DNA from: Verrucomicrobiia bacterium
GTDB taxonomy: Bacteria > Verrucomicrobiota > Verrucomicrobiia > Limisphaerales > JADLHS01
DNA: 64,000 nt
Direction: 5' to 3'
Assembly: GCA_026125285.1 (NCBI GenBank)
Contig: JAHCLO010000008.1
Coordinates: forward strand, 124,001 to 188,000
The notes beneath the pieces are model-generated. The model saw nothing but the letters and a program-made list of their open reading frames with translations. It was not told the DNA's origin and searched no databases. Position numbers and translations under genes: made by a program. Position 1 is the first letter of the stretch. Each line of letters starts with the position of its first letter. Below, in pieces: positions 31,105 to 37,839 of this stretch.

Positions 31105-31560
31105 AGTCTTGGTCGAAGTTTGGACGGGGCACTCAGACAAATACCGTCCTGCGTTCTATTTCTTCGTCCGATACGGCGGACTTTCTTCTTTGGCCGAGTA
31201 ATAATGCGCCGCGTCGCCGTATGCTTGCTCTGGATTTAAGCTCGGATGGGACGGTTTGGCCGGTGGCGCGGCAAAGGCGGATTCGCCCCCGCGACCGGGT
31301 GCTTCAATACAATCCGTCGTCAACAATCGCAGTGGTTCGGGATAATGCGTGGGCACGCCGGGGGCGGTTACGGGTTCGCCGCGCTCAATCCGGCTGGCGA
31401 CTTCGAGGTTCAGGGCGAGGAGTTGGGCGAGTAAATCCGCGTTGGCGCTGAAGCCGTAGGCGGCGAGGACGGCAGCATCCGCGAAGCGGTGCAGCGAGAC
31501 TGTTGTTCCAACTGCGTCCAGCGCGGCGTGGGCGTCCTTGAGCGGATTCGCGCCGGGCAC

Positions 31561-31643
31561 TTGAGCCGTTTGGGGAAACGGCGAAAGGAATTTGCGAAGC
31601 AAAAGGCCCGAACGGGCCGAGCGAGCGGGCGCCAGCGAGTCCA
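31561..31643. repeat. 83-bp double-hairpin insertion
   Basis: Removing exactly these 83 bases joins RTLE to VPGANPL and restores one reading frame across the remnant. The insert holds two hairpins: GCCGTTT-GGGG-AAACGGC at about 31565-31582 and GGCCCG-AA-CGGGCC at about 31605-31618. Short CTC(G)AA sequences flank it and may be a target duplication. Confidence 0.6.
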
Positions 31644-31723
31644 TTCGAGCGTGCGATAGAGGGCGCGCAGGCCGCCTTTCAAATTCCGCAACGCCTCGGC
31701 GCGCACATGGCGCACTTCCCGCG

Positions 31724-31951
31724 CGGCGGCGGCCACGGCGTCAATCTTCGCGATGGCGTCTTTCGACAACGGAACGTCTTTGCCCGCAGCCCCGTCAGGG
31801 GCGGCATCTTTGTAGCTCGTGGTCGTGGATTTGGATTTAGCTCCGTCAGGAGCGGCATATTCCGACGATGTCGCTCCTACGGAGCTACGACGTTTTGAAG
31901 CGGCGGATTCTACAACGATGTCTCGCCTAGCGGCGCTGGCCGAAGCGTCAA
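31724..31951 (-). repeat. Direct repeat copy 2 with in-frame palindromes
   Basis: The better preserved copy of the 30314-30541 segment, still in frame within the MmeI-like remnant. It carries three palindromes: GCCCC-GTCA-GGGGC at 31789-31802, GCTCC-GTCA-GGAGC at 31840-31853 and GCTCC-TAC-GGAGC at 31873-31885. Together they add about 45 residues (KRRSSVGATSSEYAAPDGA and following) to a region where relatives go straight to SKIDAVAAA. Confidence 0.65.
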
Positions 31952-32043
31952 ACTGCGGCCACGGGAACGTGTCGAAGACGGACTCAGGAGTGTATCGGAA
32001 ACGCTCGGCGCGCACGCGGCTGAACATATGATTGCATGACACA

Positions 32044-32075
32044 TGTAACGGGGAAACTAAACCCTGTTACAGGGT
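32044..32075. promoter_or_regulatory. Compound palindrome upstream of the adenine methylase
   Basis: Two overlapping symmetric elements end 14 bases before the methylase ATG. TGTAACGGGG (32044-32053) pairs with CCCTGTTACA (32062-32071) with one mismatch. ACCCTGT-T-ACAGGGT (32061-32075) is a perfect odd palindrome. The position suits an operator at which the methylase's own N-terminal domain could bind. The same sequence also marks the cassette end, so either role, or both, is possible. Confidence 0.5.
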
Positions 32076-32088
32076 TGACATTTCTAGC

Positions 32089-33144
32089 ATGGAGACTCAT
32101 AACAAGCGCGTGGCACGCTCGTCAACAACCTATCCTCGCAGATGGACATCTCGCGAAACAACTGTCATTCGCGTGCCGGAGCGCATGGCTGATGATCTAT
32201 TGCGAATTGCGCGCCGACTGGATGAATCGCGAAGTTACGCGTTGCGCGATGAATCAACCGGGCTGCTGTTGGAAATCGTTCCGACCAAACGCGTCTCCTA
32301 CAAATCGAACAAGCCAGTCAACGTTTCCAGTGTGCCGCAACGGAGTCCCTTCCGGTATCCCGGTGGCAAAACCTGGCTTGTGCCTTACATCCGCGATTGG
32401 CTGCGCAGCAAAAAGACCCGTCCGTCGCGGCTGATCGAGCCATTCGCTGGCGGCGGCATTGTGAGCTTGACTGCTGCGTTCGAGGGCTTGGCTCGACACG
32501 TTATTTTCGCGGAGATGGATGACGGCGTGGCTGCGGTTTGGCGTGTGGTTCTAAACGGGCAAGCCGAATGGTTGGCGAAACAGATTTTGAATTTTGATCT
32601 TTCGCTTGAGAACGTGGTCACGGTTCTCAAAAAAGATTCCCCCGAGCTTCGTGAAAAAGCTTTCCAGACGATCTTGCGCAACCGCGTTCAGCGCGGTGGC
32701 ATTTTGGCTGATGGCGCGGGGCTCATCAAAACCGGTGAGAGCGGACGTGGGCTGAATTCACGCTGGTATCCCGAAACGCTGGCGCGTCGCATCCGTGAAA
32801 TCAACCGCCAGAAAGACAAGATGACTTTTGTCGAGGGCAACGGCTTTGATTTGATCGAGGAACACAAGGCAGACGCGGACGCGGCATTCTACATTGATCC
32901 ACCTTACACCATCGCCGCGCGCCGACTCTACAAGGTCTGGCAGATAGATCACGCGAAACTGTTTGGCACAATGGCAGCCTGCAAGGGCGACTTCTTAATG
33001 AGCTATGACAACACGTCAGAAATTGCGGCACTCGCAAAGAAGCACGGATTTGAAATCCGTCCGATTGCGCCGTCGAAAAGCACAGGAAAAGTTGCAACTC
33101 ACCTCCTAATTGGGAGACGGCTGTCCGAATGGCTAACCAACTGA
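32089..33144 (+). CDS. D12-class DNA adenine N6-methyltransferase (Dam family)
   Basis: A 351-residue methylase that transfers a methyl group from SAM to adenine in a short DNA target. The SAM-binding motif FRYPGGKTWLVPYI with EPFAGGGIVSL and the catalytic DPPYT (D270) are both present, with the order typical of Dam/DpnM enzymes. The first ~90 residues are extra. They hold a segment TTVIRVPERMADDLLRIARRLDE that looks like a ribbon-helix-helix DNA-binding domain (strand then two helices), suggesting self-regulation at the upstream palindrome. ATG 32089 is chosen because this domain needs it. It would protect the host from the endonuclease encoded at 33434-34345. The specificity cannot be read from sequence. 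Confidence 0.88.
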   Translation: METHNKRVARSSTTYPRRWTSRETTVIRVPERMADDLLRIARRLDESRSYALRDESTGLLLEIVPTKRVSYKSNKPVNVSSVPQRSPFRYPGGKTWLVPYIRDWLRSKKTRPSRLIEPFAGGGIVSLTAAFEGLARHVIFAEMDDGVAAVWRVVLNGQAEWLAKQILNFDLSLENVVTVLKKDSPELREKAFQTILRNRVQRGGILADGAGLIKTGESGRGLNSRWYPETLARRIREINRQKDKMTFVEGNGFDLIEEHKADADAAFYIDPPYTIAARRLYKVWQIDHAKLFGTMAACKGDFLMSYDNTSEIAALAKKHGFEIRPIAPSKSTGKVATHLLIGRRLSEWLTN

Positions 33145-33152
33145 AACGACAA

Positions 33153-33437
33153 ATGAAAACAACCCAGATTCACCGACTCGAAAAGGAAATAGAAGTTTTG
33201 CGGCAGGAACTTGGTGTATCTGCTCGCGGCGAGATGATCTTTCAATCACCACGAAGCATGTGGTCCGAAAAAGATGTGATTGTCGAGGCAGATGGAGACG
33301 GGGGTGCAAAGCTGCTCATCGTGGAGGGAAACTACCCTGCCGACTACATGACCCACAAAGAACAATACTTCCAGACAGAGGACGAGGCTTGTGAAGCGGC
33401 GGAGCGATTGATTGCTCCGGCGTATCTTCACGGCTAA
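33153..33437 (+). CDS. Small protein of the restriction-modification cassette
   Basis: A 94-residue protein in the same direction as the methylase, starting nine bases after its stop. An overlapping ATG at 33129 is the alternative start. The N-terminal helix IHRLEKEIEVLRQELG looks like a short coiled coil, followed by a mixed alpha/beta part with KDVIVEADGDGGAKLLIVEG. I do not recognise the family. It ends four bases into the oppositely oriented endonuclease gene (33434-33437 overlap). It may be a controller or accessory protein, but it has no clear helix-turn-helix, so I do not call it a C protein. Confidence 0.55.
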   Translation: MKTTQIHRLEKEIEVLRQELGVSARGEMIFQSPRSMWSEKDVIVEADGDGGAKLLIVEGNYPADYMTHKEQYFQTEDEACEAAERLIAPAYLHG

Positions 33438-34345
33438 CGGACTGGTCCTGAATAATCCCGACGGAACTCGTCATAGATCACGCGAAGCACTTTCTGCCTG
33501 TCTTCGGGTTCGTCAAAGCCACGCGCAATCGCTACTAACTGGTCTTTCTTGATGGATTGCACCTTCATGTTGACCAAATAACGCCGGACTTCTTCGGAGA
33601 TGTCATCAATCACCAGGATCACATTACCGTCCTGAAGGCGTTCACTATCGAAGTTGAGTTTAAGATCCGCATACAGCTTGTCCGCGTCAGACCGATTGAG
33701 AACGCGCAGTTTTTTTACCTGATATACAACCCCAAAATTTGTTGCCAAATCCACGCCGCGATCATGGGCAGATGTTCGTGTATCGCGATAGATTCTGCAT
33801 GCGAACTTCTCCAGATGGACCTTGATGACCGCAAAACTAACGATCTCGAAACTGGTGGGGTTCAACGCCAACTGCTCTTCGATTAGCGCAAGAAACTTCG
33901 TGGCATTCGCAGCAAGAGAAAGCCGCTCCGATGCGCCAGCAAGCGTTGGAATAACTCCGATTCGTAAATCAATATGCTGCTTAATACGGTCGGGAATCCA
34001 CTTGCACAAATTGTCTGCATGTTGGGCAAAGGTTGCCGCCAATTCGTATTTTAAGTGCCCAAGAGAACTCAAAAATCCGTAACGAGACATCCGCATCCCG
34101 TAGGCATCCTCATATTTCGCGCCGATGTGAACATCATGGCCGAAATGCTTTTTCAGAAACCGAACCGCTTCCTGATAGGCTCGCCTGATCTCGGTATCAC
34201 CGAAGATCGTTTGCTTTGTCGCCGAGTATTGACGCAGCACGCCAAATGCGACCGCAGGCATGATTACTTTGGTTTGGGAATTCTTGAGCATTCGCTCTAT
34301 CTCAGACCTGCAATCCGCTGCTGTTGATATTGGCGGCCTCTTCAT
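33434..34345 (-). CDS. Type II restriction endonuclease, probably HaeII-like
   Basis: A 303-residue protein convergent with the methylase. A PD-(D/E)xK-type nuclease core is visible: D199 in DRGVDLATNFGVV, then YQVKK with Q209/K211 in the position of the ExK or QxK pair, preceded by a helix-strand segment VIKVHLEKFACRIYRDTR. This block recalls the HaeII family as I remember it, but the match is from memory. Pairing with an adenine methylase is unusual for HaeII, whose methylase acts on cytosine, so the family label is tentative. The C-terminus has NVILVIDDISEEVRRYLVNM. The gene is more AT-rich than its surroundings, which fits recent transfer. Confidence 0.6.
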   Translation of the reverse strand: MKRPPISTAADCRSEIERMLKNSQTKVIMPAVAFGVLRQYSATKQTIFGDTEIRRAYQEAVRFLKKHFGHDVHIGAKYEDAYGMRMSRYGFLSSLGHLKYELAATFAQHADNLCKWIPDRIKQHIDLRIGVIPTLAGASERLSLAANATKFLALIEEQLALNPTSFEIVSFAVIKVHLEKFACRIYRDTRTSAHDRGVDLATNFGVVYQVKKLRVLNRSDADKLYADLKLNFDSERLQDGNVILVIDDISEEVRRYLVNMKVQSIKKDQLVAIARGFDEPEDRQKVLRVIYDEFRRDYSGPVR

Positions 34346-34355
34346 TCTCAGTTGT

Positions 34356-34760
34356 TCAATTTAAGCCTATGGCCTGAGCCCCTTTTGGCCACAGCCGATC
34401 AAGGAATCCGATCTCGTTCAACACGACCGGTTCATTTGTTTGCAGTAGCGTTTCACCCACCCAGCGGAAAATGAAATCGGACTCCAGAAACCTTTGCGGG
34501 CAGGTGGTAATCACCGGCCCGACACCGGAAACCGGACCATCGCCAATTTGCTGGTACTGACGCAGCGAACATACGCCGCCCTTCTTGTTGCACTTGGCGT
34601 CTTGTTGAAATGGACAAGCCAAGCCGAGGATTGCATTTGTCTCGACCTCAGTTTTCGCGCGTTGGAACCGATCGGAGGGAGTCAGTGCCTCAAACCCGCT
34701 GCCATACCACTCCCCGATGGAGTACCGGTTGCGGAATTTCGGTTTCTTGAGCGTTACCAT
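34356..34760 (-). pseudogene. NotI-family restriction endonuclease, N-terminal half only
   Basis: A 134-residue frame resembling the start of NotI-family endonucleases. Four cysteines (49, 57, 64, 87) lie in CPFQQDAKC, GGVCSL and TTCPQRFLE, matching the Cys4 iron site that NotI uses for DNA recognition. The family block VGETLLQTNEPVVLNEIGFL follows. The frame then stops just where relatives continue into the (V)GxIDxVL-type catalytic domain with the D and ExQ residues. So the DNA-recognition part remains without the nuclease part. It sits directly upstream of the complete endonuclease gene (11 bases) and could be read through as a small protein, but it should not cut DNA. Confidence 0.6.
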
Positions 34761-35104
34761 ACGTTGTGATTATCTCGACCAAGCTGCAATTGGCAACCTG
34801 TTACAGCTAACAGGCGCGTCCAATAGTCGAACGCCTGACGGTAATGTTTCTGGAGGTTCTCGCCGCGCCGCTTCATTTCGATCAGCACGACGGGTTTCCA
34901 GACGAGGTCGGCGAAGCTCACTCCACCGGAGTCGGCCTTGGCGACGCGCATTTCCAGTGTGGCGCCGGCTTCCTTCAGTCCGCCCGGATGGCCGAACGCT
35001 TGAAACAGGTGGTCGAGAAAAATCTGGGCTTCCCCCTTTTCGTCCCCCGTGATGTGCTTGGCGCACCATGCGACGAATTCCTGAAGTTTCTTCCCGTCCG
35101 GCAT
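34754..35104 (-). pseudogene. N-terminal remnant of the MmeI-like restriction-modification enzyme
   Basis: From ATG 35104 the frame encodes ~95 residues of the nuclease end of an MmeI-like enzyme. MPDGKKLQEFVAWCAKHITG is followed by the PD-ExK nuclease site D66 in SFADLVWK and E76-x-K78 in VVLIEMKRRG, then HYRQAFDYWTRL. At that point, around 34811, the family sequence ends. The reading continues as unrelated residues into the cassette (LAVTGCQLQL) until a stop at 34754. The missing middle (methyltransferase core) and the C-terminus found at 31156-32042 complete the picture of one gene broken by the 32044-34814 cassette. Confidence 0.75.
34797..34814. repeat. Palindrome at the right end of the cassette
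   Basis: CCTGTTA-CAGC-TAACAGG, a perfect 7-bp inverted repeat, placed exactly where the MmeI-like homology stops. It contains the CCTGTTACAG decamer also present at the left end (32063-32072). Confidence 0.6.
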
Positions 35105-35390
35105 AGCGAGGTTGTAGCCAAAGCCGGGTGTGGCGGCAATGCGCAAACGCGGTCAGATCACAACTAAGATTCCACCTTCCGCCCCAGCGGCACGGGAGCC
35201 AGGCCGAGCTAAACTCACCACCGTCCGCGAACCGGCGCGGACGCAAAGATTCCCGTTGTCGTCATGCTGATTCGGCATGATGAGCCAAACAAGAAGGCAT
35301 TTCCCACCGCGCGAACCCTTCGCTAGGCTGAGTCTCGTTCCCAATTGAACAACCAAACCCAAAACGAACACCTAACTGAAAGGAAAGATC

Positions 35391-36023
35391 ATGAGTGCGT
35401 TTAACTACAACCGACTCGATAAACACAATTGCGCCGTCCTCCTGGTGGACCACCAGACCGGCCTGGTCAACCTGGTGCAGGATTTCTCGCCGGACGACTT
35501 CAAGAACAACGTCCTTGCGCTGGCCGACGCCGCCAAATACTTCAAGCTGCCAACCATTCTCACCACCAGCTTCGAGGACGGCCCCAACGGCCCGCTGGTG
35601 CCGGAGTTGAAAGCGATGTTTCCCGATGCGCCCTACATCGCGCGCCCCGGCAACATCAACGCGTGGGACAACGAGGATTTCGTGAAAGCGGTGAAGGCGA
35701 CCGGCAAGAAACAGTTGCTCCTCGCCGGCATCGTTACGGAAGTGTGCGTGGCGTTCCCGGCCCTTTCCGCGCGCGCGGAAGGCTTCGAGGTGTTCGTTTG
35801 CACCGACGCTTCCGGCACGTTCAACCAAACGACGCGCGACGCCGCGTGGTCGCGCATGGAACAGGCGGGCGTGCAATTGATGACCTGGTTCGGGGTCGCC
35901 TGCGAACTGCACCGCGACTGGCGCAACGACATCGAAGGGCTGGGCGCGTTGTTTGCGAACCACCTGCCCAACTATCGTTGCCTGATCAACAGCTACTTGG
36001 CAGTCCAGGCGGCAAAAAAGTGA
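35391..36023 (+). CDS. Isochorismatase-family cysteine hydrolase (YcaC-like)
   Basis: A 210-residue cytoplasmic hydrolase. The catalytic triad pattern of the isochorismatase/nicotinamidase superfamily is present: D20 in AVLLVDHQTG, a Lys in the middle region (FVKAVKATGKKQLLLAG) and C119 in GIVTEVCVAF, with the family's cis-peptide segment just before the cysteine. The closest resemblance is to YcaC-type hydrolases, whose substrate is not firmly known. A strong ribosome-binding site (AAAGGAAAG, seven bases before ATG) fixes the start. It has its own upstream region and is probably transcribed alone. Confidence 0.9.
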   Translation: MSAFNYNRLDKHNCAVLLVDHQTGLVNLVQDFSPDDFKNNVLALADAAKYFKLPTILTTSFEDGPNGPLVPELKAMFPDAPYIARPGNINAWDNEDFVKAVKATGKKQLLLAGIVTEVCVAFPALSARAEGFEVFVCTDASGTFNQTTRDAAWSRMEQAGVQLMTWFGVACELHRDWRNDIEGLGALFANHLPNYRCLINSYLAVQAAKK

Positions 36024-36301
36024 GCACCGACATGGTCGCGCATGAATGTTTCAGACTCGCATGAATGAGTGCGGGTCGGAGCGACATAAATGCCGCGCAC
36101 CGGCGCGGGGGCTTCATGGGCTTGGCGCGGACCGCGAGGGGCGAGCGAACCGGTTCGTCCTGGCCCTGCCAGAGGAGTTGCGCGCCAAGCGACGGGTTGC
36201 GTGCTGAGTGGATTAAGCCTTTGGTTTGCCTTCTGCGGACGTGGAAAAGTGTTCAATCCAATCCGTCAATTTGTCATGCTTGTGCCTGAACGATAAGTGC
36301 G

Positions 36302-37801
36302 ATGGCTTTGATTCCCAACTCCGAGCAGGCGGAACGTGGCGTTCGACGCTGGCGACCGTTACTGCTCTGGCTTCTGGCGGTATCGCTGCTTCTCGCGGGC
36401 GTCTGCGCGATCCGCCCTGCCTATGTAGCGTTCAAGGGCTGGCGGACCCGAGCACTCGCTGCACAGGCGGAGCGATTGATGGGCGAAGGTCGCTGGCCCC
36501 AGGCGGCGGAGAAGGCTCAAGCGGCCTGGCTGCTCAAGCCCACCGAACCCGCCGCGCTGCGCGCCCTGGCCCGCACACTGACCCATAATACGAATGTCAC
36601 GGCGCTTCAGTTGTGGCAGCAACTCAGCGCCTCCGGACACGCCTCCGTCCAAGACCGGCGTGCGTTTGTGGAACTGGCCATCCGCCTTGGCTCGCCCCGC
36701 CTTGCCTTGGGGGAACTGCGGCAACTGCTGGCTGATTCCCCCCACGAACCCGCTCATCTCTGGCTGGCGTCACAGTGCTTCGCTGCGCTGGGCGATCGTG
36801 CCCAGACCCTCCACTACGCCACGCGCGCCCGCCTGCACGACCCGGGCAATCGCCAGTATCAACTTTTTCTCGCCAGCCTCCGGTATGATTCGTCGGAAAC
36901 CGACAAGCGGGCTGAAGCGCGCAACGATGTCTGGAGCCTCGCAAACGAGGACAGCCAGTTGGGTCTCGAGGCCTTGGGCTTTCTGGCGCGGCGACCAGAT
37001 TTGTCGTTGGAGCAGCGTCGCGAAATCCTTTCCCGACTGGAGCAGCATCCGTTGGCCGGCATCACTCACCGGCTGATGATCCTGGAGCAGCGAATGTTGC
37101 TGGCTCCGGAGCAGCGTGAGGCAATTCTGAACCAGGCGGTGAATCACTACCGGACGATCAGTGATCCAGCGGCGCTCAATTCTTTTGCCGTGTGGCTCAA
37201 CCAGCGGGAAGAATACGAGCGAACTCTGGTTGCGCTTCCCTTTGAAACCGCGCTGCAACGGCGCGAGTTGTTTCTCCCGCACGCCGATGCGCTGGCATCG
37301 TTGGGCCGTTGGGAGGAACTGGGGCGGATTCTGGACGGTCGCCGGGTACCGCTGGAGACGGTTTTTGTGGAGGCTTTTCAGGCGCGTTGCGCGACAAAAA
37401 CCGGCAACGCTCCCGCCGCCGCCGCGCACTGGCGGCGGGCTTTGCTGTCTGCGGAAAGAAAGCCGGAACAGCTTCATTGGCTGGCGCGTTACGCCGAGAA
37501 AGCGGAAGAGTTGGCGCGCGCCAGAAAAGCCTGGCGGATGTTGATCGGCTGCGTCACGGACGCGCGACCCGCCTACCAGGCGCTGTTGGAACTGACGGCC
37601 AAATCCGGAGAAGCGACCGAACTCGCGGACCTGCTCGACGAGATGTCCCGCCGCTGGCCGGACGACCCGGCTTTGGCCTGGGGACAGGCGCGGTTACAGC
37701 AACTTCAATCACAGTCGCGAACCGGTGATGCGCAAACATCCGACGCGAACAATCGAAGCCCGGCTAGGTTGACCACGGGGTCACCAGGGCCTGACAAATA
37801 A
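36302..37801 (+). CDS. Membrane-anchored TPR-like repeat protein
   Basis: A 499-residue protein with one N-terminal membrane helix (about residues 17-38, WRPLLLWLLAVSLLLAGVCAI). Many helical pairs of tetratricopeptide type follow, for example AAQAERLMGEGRWPQAAEKA, ALRALARTLTHNTN and HLWLASQCFAALGDRAQTLH. Such proteins act as assembly or docking platforms; no enzymatic site is seen. The tail (last ~30 residues) is polar and disordered. It is followed 38 bases later by a secreted protein gene in the same direction, so the two may form a unit. The specific role is unknown. Confidence 0.75.
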   Translation: MALIPNSEQAERGVRRWRPLLLWLLAVSLLLAGVCAIRPAYVAFKGWRTRALAAQAERLMGEGRWPQAAEKAQAAWLLKPTEPAALRALARTLTHNTNVTALQLWQQLSASGHASVQDRRAFVELAIRLGSPRLALGELRQLLADSPHEPAHLWLASQCFAALGDRAQTLHYATRARLHDPGNRQYQLFLASLRYDSSETDKRAEARNDVWSLANEDSQLGLEALGFLARRPDLSLEQRREILSRLEQHPLAGITHRLMILEQRMLLAPEQREAILNQAVNHYRTISDPAALNSFAVWLNQREEYERTLVALPFETALQRRELFLPHADALASLGRWEELGRILDGRRVPLETVFVEAFQARCATKTGNAPAAAAHWRRALLSAERKPEQLHWLARYAEKAEELARARKAWRMLIGCVTDARPAYQALLELTAKSGEATELADLLDEMSRRWPDDPALAWGQARLQQLQSQSRTGDAQTSDANNRSPARLTTGSPGPDK

Positions 37802-37839
37802 GTGAAGGGCCGGCTGCAAATTCAAAAATCCTGAAACCC

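Larger units (their letters stand above)
31156..32042 (-). pseudogene. C-terminal remnant of an MmeI-like single-chain restriction-modification enzyme
   Basis: Two overlapping frames together give the C-terminal part of a type IIG/IIL enzyme, in which endonuclease, adenine methyltransferase and target recognition share one chain. The first frame (from 32042) has FRYTPESVFDTFPWPQFDA and IDAVAAAAREVRHVRAEALRNLKGGLRALYRTLE. The second (from 31644) resumes with PGANPLKDAHAALDAV, LLAQLLALNLEVASRIERGEPVTAPGVP and YPEPLRLLTTDCI. They are put out of frame by an 83-base insertion. The catalytic core upstream is absent because another DNA segment begins at about 32044. A matching N-terminal piece lies at 34754-35104 on the same strand. 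Confidence 0.75.
32044..34814. mobile_element. Restriction-modification cassette nested in an MmeI-like gene
   Basis: This 2.77-kb block separates the N- and C-terminal pieces of one broken gene. Both ends carry CCTGTTACAG (32063-32072 and 34797-34806), each inside a palindrome. Its genes (adenine methylase, small ORF, restriction enzyme, truncated NotI-family ORF) are self-contained. The base composition falls inside it; the line starting at 33661 is 48% GC against roughly 60% around it. No transposase or integrase gene is present. About 650 residues' worth of the host gene is missing at the site, so insertion came with a deletion. Confidence 0.65.

Noticed and set aside
35262..35280. TCATGC...GCATGA inverted repeat before the isochorismatase-family gene as an operator
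   Set aside because: Arms of only six bases and more than 100 bases from the start codon; expected by chance at this length scale.
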